From contig JAEWFK010000121.1 of assembly GCA_023388835.1 (NCBI GenBank), forward strand, positions 1-8,681: a stretch of 8,681 bases of DNA, given 5' to 3'. How positions within the stretch are numbered: position 1 is the stretch's first letter; the number at the start of each line of letters is the position of its first letter. The position numbers and the translations under genes are program-made. The DNA comes from Pseudomonadota bacterium (lineage in GTDB: Bacteria; Pseudomonadota; Gammaproteobacteria; Burkholderiales; Burkholderiaceae_B). A model generated the notes under the pieces. It saw only the letters and a program-made list of their open reading frames with translations. It searched no databases and had not been told where the DNA came from. Below are positions 1 to 5,939 of this stretch, one piece after another.

Positions 1-329
1 CGGGGATTGTTGTCCAGCACCTGGGCGGCACGCTCAAGGGAGCCGGGCTGCCACTGGGTGTCGTCGTCGCAAAACGCCACATAAGGAGTATGCACATATG
101 CCACCCCGATATTACGCGCCGCAGCCCCGAGGTTGCGACGGCTTTTTATGAGGAGCACAGACGGGAACTCCTCGGCCACGGCCTTGGCCGTGCCATCAGT
201 GGAACCATTGTCTATGACGATGGTGGGCCAACCATCCGGAAGTTGAGAAAGGGCCCTTAAGGTCTGTAGCACCTGTACACGCCGGTTATGCGTGAGCACC
301 ACGACCGTACCGCGTTCGAACGAAGCCAT
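1..329 (-). CDS. Family 2 glycosyltransferase, 5' part only (cut by window edge)
   Basis: The first 109 residues of a GT-A fold (family 2) glycosyltransferase are visible; the 3' part lies outside the window. The start MASFERGTVVVLTHNRR is the usual first beta strand. It is followed by TIVIDNGSTDGT (residues 36-47, nucleotide-binding Asp40) and by FCDDDTQW (86-93), whose Asp88-90 match the metal-binding DXD motif. Such enzymes transfer a sugar from a nucleotide sugar on the cytoplasmic side of the inner membrane, here probably for a surface glycan; donor and acceptor cannot be told. An in-frame ATG at 380 would add 17 residues, but it lies inside the predicted sigma-54 promoter (369-384), and homology begins only after Met 329, so 329 is preferred. 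No clear Shine-Dalgarno is seen at 329. The segment uses several codons rare in high-GC genes (CTA, TTA, AGG, ATA twice), unlike the operon to the right. Family assignment is secure; the specific role is unknown. Confidence 0.88.
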   Translation of the reverse strand, partial: MASFERGTVVVLTHNRRVQVLQTLRALSQLPDGWPTIVIDNGSTDGTAKAVAEEFPSVLLIKSRRNLGAAARNIGVAYVHTPYVAFCDDDTQWQPGSLERAAQVLDNNP

Positions 330-368
330 GTTTTGATCTACGAAGCAGAAAGTCGACGCTTCGAACAC

Positions 369-384
369 AGCATATTCCATGCCA
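369..384 (-). promoter_or_regulatory. Predicted sigma-54 (-24/-12) promoter of the left glycosyltransferase gene
   Basis: Read on the minus strand, the site is TGGCATG-GAAT-ATGCT against the sigma-54 consensus TGGCACG-N4-TTGCW. Ten of twelve specified positions match. The -24 GG (382-383) and the -12 GC (370-371) are both present with the required 10-base gap. Transcription would begin near 358, leaving a leader of about 30 nt before the ATG at 329. The site sits in non-coding DNA between the terminator of the sigma-54 activator gene and the glycosyltransferase gene, as expected for a target of that activator. A chance match is possible but unlikely given position, orientation and neighbour. 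Confidence 0.72.
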
Positions 385-400
385 CCATTACGACGTCATG

Positions 401-440
401 AAAAATCGTGAAGAATCGGGGTCGGGCCCCGATTTTTCAC
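401..440 (-). terminator. Intrinsic terminator after the response-regulator gene
   Basis: Arms at 408-421 and 427-440 pair over 14 bp with a single A-C mismatch around a 5-nt loop (422-426). The inner half is GC-rich (four G-C pairs at the loop). On the minus strand the stem is followed two bases later by five T residues (405-401), the layout of a Rho-independent terminator. It lies 62 nt beyond the stop codon of the minus-strand regulator and just before the sigma-54 promoter of the next gene, so it would insulate the two units. The inner stem is also followed by T5 on the plus strand, but no plus-strand gene ends here. Confidence 0.75.
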
Positions 441-501
441 ATTGAGAACCTGCTGCCTGAACCGGTTGTCTTCATGAAAAGCATGGCCTGCTCCGCTTAA
501 T

Positions 502-1854
502 TTACCGCAGGCTGGAAGACGATTCGTCGACATCGTTCAGGGCGTCGTATTCGTCCAGCCGGTTATATAGCGTCTTCAGGCTGATACCCAGCATTTCGGC
601 GGCTGCTTTCTTCACGCCGCCACACTGCTTGAGCGTGGCGAGAATAAGCTGGCGGTTGGCGTCGGCCAGCGGCACACCGATGGGCACTTTGATTTCGGTT
701 CCCCATCCTGCGGAATGCGAATCGAGCGAAAAAGAATTGAAGTCGCCCTTGATCAGATCGTCAGCCAGGATGTGGCTGCGGTAGACGTAATTCCGCAGTT
801 CCCGAATGTTGCCCGGCCATGGGTACGACAGCATCGCCTTTTTTGCGTCTTCAGAGAAACGCTTGGATGTACCGTACTCTTCGTTCAGCGTTTGAAGGAA
901 GTGTTCGGCGATTTTCAGGATATCGTCGCCACGGTCACGCAAGGGAGGCAGTTCCAAGGGGAAGACGCTCAATCGGTGGTAAAGATCTTCTCGCAGAGTC
1001 CCCTTGGCGACAGCCTGTTCGGGGTTGCGGTTGGTCGCTGCAACGACCCGCACGTCAGCCGCGATTTCCTCGTGTGTGCCCACCCGCATGAAGCGGCCGG
1101 TTTCCAGCACACGCAGCAGCCGCACCTGCAACTCCATGGACATTTCAGTGATTTCGTCCAGGAACAAGGTGCCGCCGTGGGCTCGTTCGAAATAGCCCTT
1201 GTGCTGCCGGTCGGCGCCGGTGAAAGCCCCCTTTTCGTGGCCGAAAAGCTCGCTTTCGATCAGATTGGGTGAGATCGCTCCGCAGTTCACTGCCATGAAG
1301 GGCTTATCGTGCCGGGTGCTGGAAAGGTGGATGGCTTCGGCGGCGAGCTCCTTGCCCGTTCCGCTTTCGCCGACCAGAAGCACAGTGGCGTTGGTTGGCG
1401 CGACTTTCTCGATATGGGCGCACAGAAGCTGTATGGCCGGCGAGTTGCCGACGATGCGTGAAAAAGCATCGCCCGAACCGGATGCGGGAGCGCCGTCGCG
1501 GACCATGGTTTTCAGCTCGGAAAGTATGCCCCGCAGACGACGCAGGGCAAGGGGCTTGGTCAGGTAGTCGACGGCACCGCAACGCAAGGCTTCGATGGCG
1601 CTTTCAACACTGGAATGCCCAGTGATGAACACGACCTGGCAGTCATGTAGCTCGAGGCGCTTCCAGAGCTCGATGCCGTCACCGTCGGGCAGCTGCATGT
1701 CGAGCAGCATGACGTCAGGTTTGTGACGTTCAATCTGTATGCGGGCTTGCCTGATGTCGCCCGCTTGCGCGACGGTGTATCCTTCATCGGAGGCTATCTC
1801 GGCGATGAGCTCACGGGTTGCCGGCTCATCATCGGTAATCAATAGATGCGGCAT
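502..1854 (-). CDS. NtrC-family sigma-54-dependent response regulator
   Basis: A cytoplasmic DNA-binding activator that, once phosphorylated, should drive ATP-dependent opening of sigma-54 promoters. In the 450-residue form the receiver domain spans about 1-118, with acidic Asp8/Asp9, phospho-acceptor Asp52 in LLDMQLPDGDG, Thr78 and Lys100. The AAA+ domain (about 133-365) has Walker A GESGTGKE (162-169), the sigma-54 contact loop GAFTGA (209-214), Walker B TLFLDE (229-234), sensor I AATNRNP (272-278) and sensor II WPGNIREL (346-353). A Fis-type helix-turn-helix lies at about 412-435. All key residues are intact. An upstream ATG at 1911 would add 19 residues, but it has only pyrimidine-rich sequence before it and overlaps the inverted repeat at 1903-1923. 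The ATG at 1854 has AGGG five bases upstream and begins directly at the receiver domain. No partner histidine kinase is in the window. It is divergent from, and about 60% identical in the AAA+ core to, the gene at 1998. The physiological signal is unknown. Confidence 0.95.
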   Translation of the reverse strand: MPHLLITDDEPATRELIAEIASDEGYTVAQAGDIRQARIQIERHKPDVMLLDMQLPDGDGIELWKRLELHDCQVVFITGHSSVESAIEALRCGAVDYLTKPLALRRLRGILSELKTMVRDGAPASGSGDAFSRIVGNSPAIQLLCAHIEKVAPTNATVLLVGESGTGKELAAEAIHLSSTRHDKPFMAVNCGAISPNLIESELFGHEKGAFTGADRQHKGYFERAHGGTLFLDEITEMSMELQVRLLRVLETGRFMRVGTHEEIAADVRVVAATNRNPEQAVAKGTLREDLYHRLSVFPLELPPLRDRGDDILKIAEHFLQTLNEEYGTSKRFSEDAKKAMLSYPWPGNIRELRNYVYRSHILADDLIKGDFNSFSLDSHSAGWGTEIKVPIGVPLADANRQLILATLKQCGGVKKAAAEMLGISLKTLYNRLDEYDALNDVDESSSSLR

Positions 1855-1902
1855 GGGGGCCCTATAAGGAAACGTGTTGCCACGGTTTGACTTATGGTAC
1901 AG

Positions 1903-1923
1903 ACTTTCCATGAAACGGAAAGT
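1903..1923. promoter_or_regulatory. Inverted repeat between divergent regulators, candidate operator
   Basis: ACTTTCC (1903-1909) and GGAAAGT (1917-1923) are perfect inverted repeats separated by 7 bases. They fall in the short gap between the two divergent activator genes (starts at 1854 and 1998). A 21-bp dyad there is a plausible site for a dimeric Fis-type HTH protein, possibly one of the two activators themselves, for auto- or cross-regulation. A direct repeat TGAAACG (1911-1917 and 1940-1946, 29 bp apart) partly overlaps it. No convincing promoter was recognised in the gap. Function is inferred from position and symmetry only. Confidence 0.4.
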
Positions 1924-1997
1924 AAGGGTCTATCTCATTTGAAACGAGAATCAACCGCAGCGCCCATCCAAACACACTAACAGCTAGACTTGCCACC

Positions 1998-3011
1998 ATG
2001 ATCCCGTCATCCAAGTTCCTCGGCCGGTCCCGACCCGCCTTCGAGATGGCGCGCGCAATCGTCAAAGCCGCGCCGACCGACGCCAGCGTACTCATCGTGG
2101 GCGAGAGCGGCACGGGTAAGGAAGTCGTCGCCCGCACGGTCCATACAAGAAGTGCGCGTTCGCAGGCGCCCTTCCTGGCCATCAATTGCGGCGCCATCTC
2201 GCCGTCTCTGGCGGAAAGCGAATTATTCGGTCACGAGAAGGGCGCTTTCACCGGCGCCGTGTCGCGCAGCATCGGGTGTTTTGAGCGTGCACATACGGGC
2301 ACACTGTTTCTTGATGAAGTAACAGAAATGCCCATGTCCATACAGATCCAGCTCCTTCGGGTGCTGGAGACGGGCGCCTTTCATCGCGTGGGCGGCACCG
2401 AGCCGGTCAATGTGGACGTACGTATCATCGCCGCCACCAACCGGGACCCGCAAGAAGCCGTGAACGGCGGCACATTGCGTTCCGACTTGCTCTACCGGCT
2501 GGCTGTCTTCCCGATCAAGGTGCCGCCCCTACGAGAGCGCAAGCCCGACATCGCGTATCTGTCGCAGCGTTTTCTCGAAGAACTGAATCAGCAGGAACGA
2601 AGCAAGAAAACGCTGACAGACGCCTCCATCGCCCGACTGCAGGATTACAACTGGCCGGGCAATATCCGCGAGCTCAAGAACACCATCACGCGGGCTTACA
2701 TCCTGTCCGAAACGAACGATATCGATATCGCGCCAATGCGGCCCTTTTTTCGCGATACGACCCCCACACGGCACTTGGACGTTCTTCGTATACCGGTCGG
2801 AACATCCCTGTCGGCAGCCGAACGCTCCATCATCCTCGCTACGCTGGACCACTATGGCGGTGATCGCAAGCGCAGCGCGCTGGCGCTGGGCATCAGCCCC
2901 AAGACTCTCTACAACAAGCTCGAACAGTTCAAACGCAACGCGTTTCCGGTTCTTCAGCCAGCAGATTCTGAAAATAACCCAGCGTCCGTTGAAGTCCCCA
3001 CTCCAGCCTGA
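1998..3011 (+). CDS. Receiver-less sigma-54-dependent activator (AAA+ plus Fis HTH)
   Basis: A 337-residue bacterial enhancer-binding protein that begins directly at the AAA+ module with no N-terminal sensory or receiver domain. Walker A GESGTGKE is at 35-42, GAFTGA at 82-87, Walker B TLFLDE at 102-107, sensor I AATNRDP at 145-151, sensor II WPGNIREL at 219-226, and a Fis-type helix-turn-helix at about 288-311 (GISPKTLYNKL at its end). All elements needed for ATP hydrolysis and sigma-54 contact are present, so it should be active without phosphorylation. PspF and HrpR/HrpS have this domain plan. The frame stays open upstream to 1926 but contains no usual start codon and no receiver-like sequence, so ATG 1998 stands; its Shine-Dalgarno is weak. 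The hand-aligned AAA+ core is about 60% identical to the divergent response regulator, pointing to duplication. The last 23 or so residues form a tail beyond the HTH and overlap the convergent sugar-epimerase gene by 83 bp. Confidence 0.93.
   Translation: MIPSSKFLGRSRPAFEMARAIVKAAPTDASVLIVGESGTGKEVVARTVHTRSARSQAPFLAINCGAISPSLAESELFGHEKGAFTGAVSRSIGCFERAHTGTLFLDEVTEMPMSIQIQLLRVLETGAFHRVGGTEPVNVDVRIIAATNRDPQEAVNGGTLRSDLLYRLAVFPIKVPPLRERKPDIAYLSQRFLEELNQQERSKKTLTDASIARLQDYNWPGNIRELKNTITRAYILSETNDIDIAPMRPFFRDTTPTRHLDVLRIPVGTSLSAAERSIILATLDHYGGDRKRSALALGISPKTLYNKLEQFKRNAFPVLQPADSENNPASVEVPTPA
2929..3011. other. 83-bp convergent (tail-to-tail) gene overlap
   Basis: The stop codon of the plus-strand activator is at 3009-3011 and that of the minus-strand epimerase at 2929-2931, so 83 bp encode both C-termini on opposite strands. 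The activator's HTH ends near base 2930, so its share is a tail rich in Pro, Ser and Glu. The epimerase's share is its normal final helix (GLQRTLGYFQNLL) and short tail. No hairpin terminator was recognised for either gene here, so their transcripts probably overlap in antisense. Confidence 0.85.
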
Positions 3012-3912
3012 TGGCCGGCTCCCAGCCCAGCGCGCTTTTCGCAAGGCTGATGTCGGGACAACGCTGTCGCGGATCGTCCGATGGCAGCGGCCGGTACACC
3101 AGGTCGGATCGGCTGCCCGCTAGATCTCTGATACGCAAGGCAAGGGCCTTTACGGAATAGGTTTCGGGGTTCCCAAGATTGACGGGGCCCCAGAAAGCGG
3201 AATCCGACGCCCTCATCCGAATCAGGCCTTCGATCAGATCGTCGACATAACATAAGGCGCGTGTCTGAGTGCCGTCTCCGTACACCGTGATTGGTCTGCC
3301 GGACAAGGCCTGCAACGCGAAGGTCGAGACCAGGCGGCCATCGTCGGGCGCCATGCCCGGGCCATAGGTATTGAATATCCGCACGATCTTGCAGCGCGCC
3401 AGATCCTGTCGCCTGTAGTCGGAAAACAGGGATTCTGCCGCGCGCTTGCCTTCGTCGTAGCAGGAGCGAACGCCCACGGGATTGACGTTGCCCCGGTAGG
3501 TCTCGGGCTGGGGGTCGACCAGTGGGTCGCCGTAGACCTCGCTGGTAGACGCCTGCAACACGGTGACATCGTGGAAACGCGCCAGTTCCAGCACGTTATA
3601 GGCGCCCTGCACACAGGTGCGCAGCGTATGCACAGGATCCCTCTGGTAATGCGGGGGCGACGCCGGACAGGCTAGGTTATAAATGGCATCGATTCTGGGC
3701 AGCTGAGGGAAGGGGTCGATGACATCGTGCTCGATCAAGGTGAAGCCGGCTTGCGGCAATAGATCGGCAATGGCCCCGGGCCGGCCCGTCAGGAAATTGT
3801 CCAGGCAAATCACGCCATGCCCTTCTGCGAGCAGGCGCCGACAGAGATGTGCGCCCAGAAAGCCGGCACCTCCGGTCACCAGAACGCATTGCTTGCGATC
3901 ATTCGCCATCAT
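2929..3912 (-). CDS. UDP-glucuronate decarboxylase-like NAD-dependent sugar epimerase
   Basis: An extended short-chain dehydrogenase, 327 residues and full length for the family. It shows the Rossmann motif GGAGFLG (14-20), LDNF (37-40) for NAD ribose binding, the decarboxylase signature ACPASPPHYQ (81-90), STSEVYGDP (122-130, catalytic Glu125), SCYDEGKR with the Tyr152/Lys156 pair, and NTYGP (181-185). This pattern is typical of UDP-glucuronate decarboxylases, which make UDP-xylose from UDP-glucuronate in the cytoplasm. Two family positions differ: Asp133 where His is usual (VHPQ) and Arg140 where Trp is usual (YWGN). A related epimerase or 4,6-dehydratase is therefore not excluded. It is last in the five-gene operon and overlaps the previous gene by 14 bp. 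A strong GGAGG (3916-3920) lies only 3 nt from the first ATG but 6 nt from the adjacent second ATG (3909), so translation may start at Met2. It would supply an activated pentose to the neighbouring transferases. Confidence 0.86.
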   Translation of the reverse strand: MMANDRKQCVLVTGGAGFLGAHLCRRLLAEGHGVICLDNFLTGRPGAIADLLPQAGFTLIEHDVIDPFPQLPRIDAIYNLACPASPPHYQRDPVHTLRTCVQGAYNVLELARFHDVTVLQASTSEVYGDPLVDPQPETYRGNVNPVGVRSCYDEGKRAAESLFSDYRRQDLARCKIVRIFNTYGPGMAPDDGRLVSTFALQALSGRPITVYGDGTQTRALCYVDDLIEGLIRMRASDSAFWGPVNLGNPETYSVKALALRIRDLAGSRSDLVYRPLPSDDPRQRCPDISLAKSALGWEPAIRLEWGLQRTLGYFQNLLAEEPETRCV

Positions 3913-4909
3913 TCACCTCCAGTGCGAGCTCCTGAAGCAGGGTGTTCCAATCGTCAACGAAACGCTCGATGCCGAAGCGCCGGCGCGCCATGGACTGAGC
4001 CGCCAAGCCCCATTGGCGTGCCATTGCCTCGTCTGTCGCCAGTGTCCGCATCACGTCCATTAGCCGCCGCATATCGGTATCGACATAGCCGTCCACGCCA
4101 TTGCTCACCACCCCCGGCAGGGCCGTGGTCCCCACGCCCACCACCGGCAGCCCTGCCATCATTGCCTCAATGAGGGCGAGACTGAGGCTGCCGTAACGGA
4201 CGGGGCTGAAGAAATAGCGGTATCGGGCCATGAAGGCGGCGACCTCCATGTTGGGGATTTCTCCGAGCCCGCGCAGACGCTCAGACTCCATCCCGATGAG
4301 ATCCAGGGCAAGCGTTCGCCGCGCCTGGGTGAAGAGATCGGCTCCGAGACGCCTTCCCCGCCGGTGCAAGTGGTTGACGACCACGATGCCTCGCGCCAGA
4401 GTTTCTGCCGGCGGCTGAACGACCGGCGGCGCAACCCCATGTTCGACGACCCTCCACGGGGTATCGCCGTTATCCCACATCAAGGCGTTATACGTTGTGA
4501 CATGCACGAGCATGCCCCGCTCATGCGCAAAGAGATGGCGGCTTTCGGCGGCGTGAGGTTCCGGCGGATTGTGTTCCAGATACACGCAGGGCATCCGTCG
4601 CTGTGACGGCGTCAACAGCCGCTGTCCATCTTCCCAGTTCGACCGGGACTGGTAGATGATGCAGTCGAACTCATATCGTTGCAGTTCCTGCGGCGCCAGT
4701 TCATGCATGTTGCCGCCCCACGGAATGCGGTCGCCCAGCGGCCCATACCCGGGCTCGCCTCCCGTGGACACCGGGACATAGATCTCGTGCGGAAGATGCC
4801 CCAGGGAATACAGGTAATTCCCATGCACATGCCAAGTCAGGATGCGCAGGCGCCGGTCGCTCCCGGCCTGTTGCAGAGCCGACCAGCTCTTAGTGTCCGG
4901 CCCATTCAC
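3899..4909 (-). CDS. GT4-like (GT-B fold) glycosyltransferase
   Basis: A 336-residue predicted cytoplasmic glycosyltransferase. The N-terminal half is unusual in sequence (RILTWHVHGNYLYSL, 22-36; YLEHNPPEPHAAESR, 110-124). The C-terminal half carries the donor-binding region SLALIEAMMAGLPVVGVGTT (243-262), followed by GVDGYV, as in family 4 enzymes and their Glycos_transf_1 domain. Glu248 corresponds to the second Glu of the EX7E motif; the position eight residues earlier is Gly240, so the first Glu is missing. It could thus be a divergent GT4 or an unclassified GT-B enzyme. It overlaps the upstream heptosyltransferase-like gene by 20 bp and the downstream epimerase gene by 14 bp. A GGAGGAG stretch lies about 11 nt before the ATG. 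It probably adds one sugar of the glycan; donor and acceptor are unknown. Confidence 0.82.
   Translation of the reverse strand: MNGPDTKSWSALQQAGSDRRLRILTWHVHGNYLYSLGHLPHEIYVPVSTGGEPGYGPLGDRIPWGGNMHELAPQELQRYEFDCIIYQSRSNWEDGQRLLTPSQRRMPCVYLEHNPPEPHAAESRHLFAHERGMLVHVTTYNALMWDNGDTPWRVVEHGVAPPVVQPPAETLARGIVVVNHLHRRGRRLGADLFTQARRTLALDLIGMESERLRGLGEIPNMEVAAFMARYRYFFSPVRYGSLSLALIEAMMAGLPVVGVGTTALPGVVSNGVDGYVDTDMRRLMDVMRTLATDEAMARQWGLAAQSMARRRFGIERFVDDWNTLLQELALEVNDGE
3916..3920 (-). promoter_or_regulatory. Shine-Dalgarno of the sugar-epimerase gene
   Basis: GGAGG on the minus strand, inside the last codons of the preceding glycosyltransferase gene. It is 3 nt from the ATG at 3912 and 6 nt from the ATG at 3909, so the second ATG has the better spacing. 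It is the clearest ribosome binding site in the operon and allows independent re-initiation on the last gene. Confidence 0.65.
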
Positions 4910-5939
4910 TTGCGGTCTCCTCCAGTGCCAGGCCTGCCTGGCCCAAGACCTGCGCCACCGTCACAGCTCGCGCGCAGGGGTGAGCATAAGGACACTCGGC
5001 ATGAGGGCAAGGGCGGCATGGCGTATCCCAATGCAAGACAACATGCCGGCGCGCATCGCCCGGCGCCCACCGCCTCACGTCGCTCCCCGAAGCGATCACC
5101 ACGCTACGGGTACCGACCGAGGCGGCCACATGCGAAATCCCGGTGTCGTTGCAGATCAAAAGCCGAGAGCGGCTCAAAAAAGCCGCCAGGCCGCCCAGCG
5201 ACGTGGCGCCACATAAGTCGGTCACCGCGCCGGACGTCAAGACGCGCAAGTCCGTACACAGCTCCTGTTCCGCAGGGCTTCCTGTGACGGCCACCTGCCA
5301 TCCATCCGACACCAGGGCGGCGGCTACAGCAGCGTATCGCTCCAGCGGCCAACGCCTTGAAAGCAGACGGGCGCCGGGATGCACCACGATGGTGCGCTCC
5401 GGTGCCAGACCATGTGCCTGCGCGACTCCGGCCGCTTCGGCATGATCGGCAGGCGTCAACTGAAACGAGGGTTTCGCGCTCTGGCTGACGGGCAGGCCCA
5501 GCCACTCCAGCAGCGCCAGATAGCGTTGGGCTTCAGGCAAGTCGTCCGGCCACGGCATGAGCCGCCCCGATTCCGCCATGCCCTCTTCGGGCACGAATCC
5601 GGCCCAGCGGCGCGCACGCATGGCGCGGACCACGCGATTGGAATGCAGGCCGCTGCCATGCATCTGAAGAATCAGATCGAAATGCCTTGTGGCCACTTCA
5701 CGATAGAACTCCGGAAGCGCCCCGGACCGAACCTCCTGTTCCGGGAACGCCGGATCACCGGGAAATACAAGCAGCTCGTCGATGCAGTCGCGGTTGCGCT
5801 CCACCACCGGTGCTGCGGACTCGAGCCCGATCAATGCGATATGGCTGTCCGGAAACGCGGCGCGCAAAGCCTTGAACGCAGGCATGCTGCACAGCATGTC
5901 GCCAAGGTTGAGCGCCCGGAACACCGCAATGCGATTCAC
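4890..5939 (-). CDS. Family 9 glycosyltransferase (heptosyltransferase-like)
   Basis: A 349-residue GT-B enzyme of the ADP-heptose:LPS heptosyltransferase family. The N-terminus has FRALNLGDMLCSMPAFKALR (7-26), whose Asp14 matches the catalytic Asp of WaaC. HPGARLLSRRW (187-197) and CNDTGISHVAASVG (263-276) form the family donor-binding elements. A C-terminal Cys cluster (Cys308, 311, 316, 322) resembles that of WaaF-type members. An ATG at 5981 would add 14 residues not matching the family. GTG at 5939 forms a GTGA overlap with the stop codon of the upstream gene and starts right at the first beta strand, so it is preferred; translation is probably coupled. A core-LPS role is possible, but the gene sits in a dedicated carbamoyl-glycan operon with no other core genes, so transfer of a heptose or similar sugar to that glycan is more likely. 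The substrate is inferred. Confidence 0.9.
   Translation of the reverse strand: MNRIAVFRALNLGDMLCSMPAFKALRAAFPDSHIALIGLESAAPVVERNRDCIDELLVFPGDPAFPEQEVRSGALPEFYREVATRHFDLILQMHGSGLHSNRVVRAMRARRWAGFVPEEGMAESGRLMPWPDDLPEAQRYLALLEWLGLPVSQSAKPSFQLTPADHAEAAGVAQAHGLAPERTIVVHPGARLLSRRWPLERYAAVAAALVSDGWQVAVTGSPAEQELCTDLRVLTSGAVTDLCGATSLGGLAAFLSRSRLLICNDTGISHVAASVGTRSVVIASGSDVRRWAPGDARRHVVLHWDTPCRPCPHAECPYAHPCARAVTVAQVLGQAGLALEETASEWAGH

Noticed and set aside
330..380. N-terminal extension of the left glycosyltransferase to the ATG at 380
   Set aside because: The ATG lies inside the predicted sigma-54 promoter and upstream of its start site; the extra 17 residues do not look like part of the GT-A fold.
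1868..1884. Sigma-54-like element on the minus strand (TGGCAACACGTTTCC) before the response regulator
   Set aside because: The -12 element reads CC instead of GC, and it is too close to the start codon at 1854 to leave a leader.
1855..1911. N-terminal extension of the response regulator to the ATG at 1911
   Set aside because: No Shine-Dalgarno, overlap with an inverted repeat, and receiver homology begins at the ATG at 1854, which has AGGG upstream.
1887..1916. TTGACT at 1887-1892 as a -35 box for the receiver-less activator
   Set aside because: No acceptable -10 hexamer lies 16-18 bp downstream; the best candidate matches only three of six bases.
1979..1997. Sigma-54-like TGGCAAG element on the minus strand near 1990
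   Set aside because: The GC of the -12 element is two bases too close to the -24 GG; this spacing is not tolerated.
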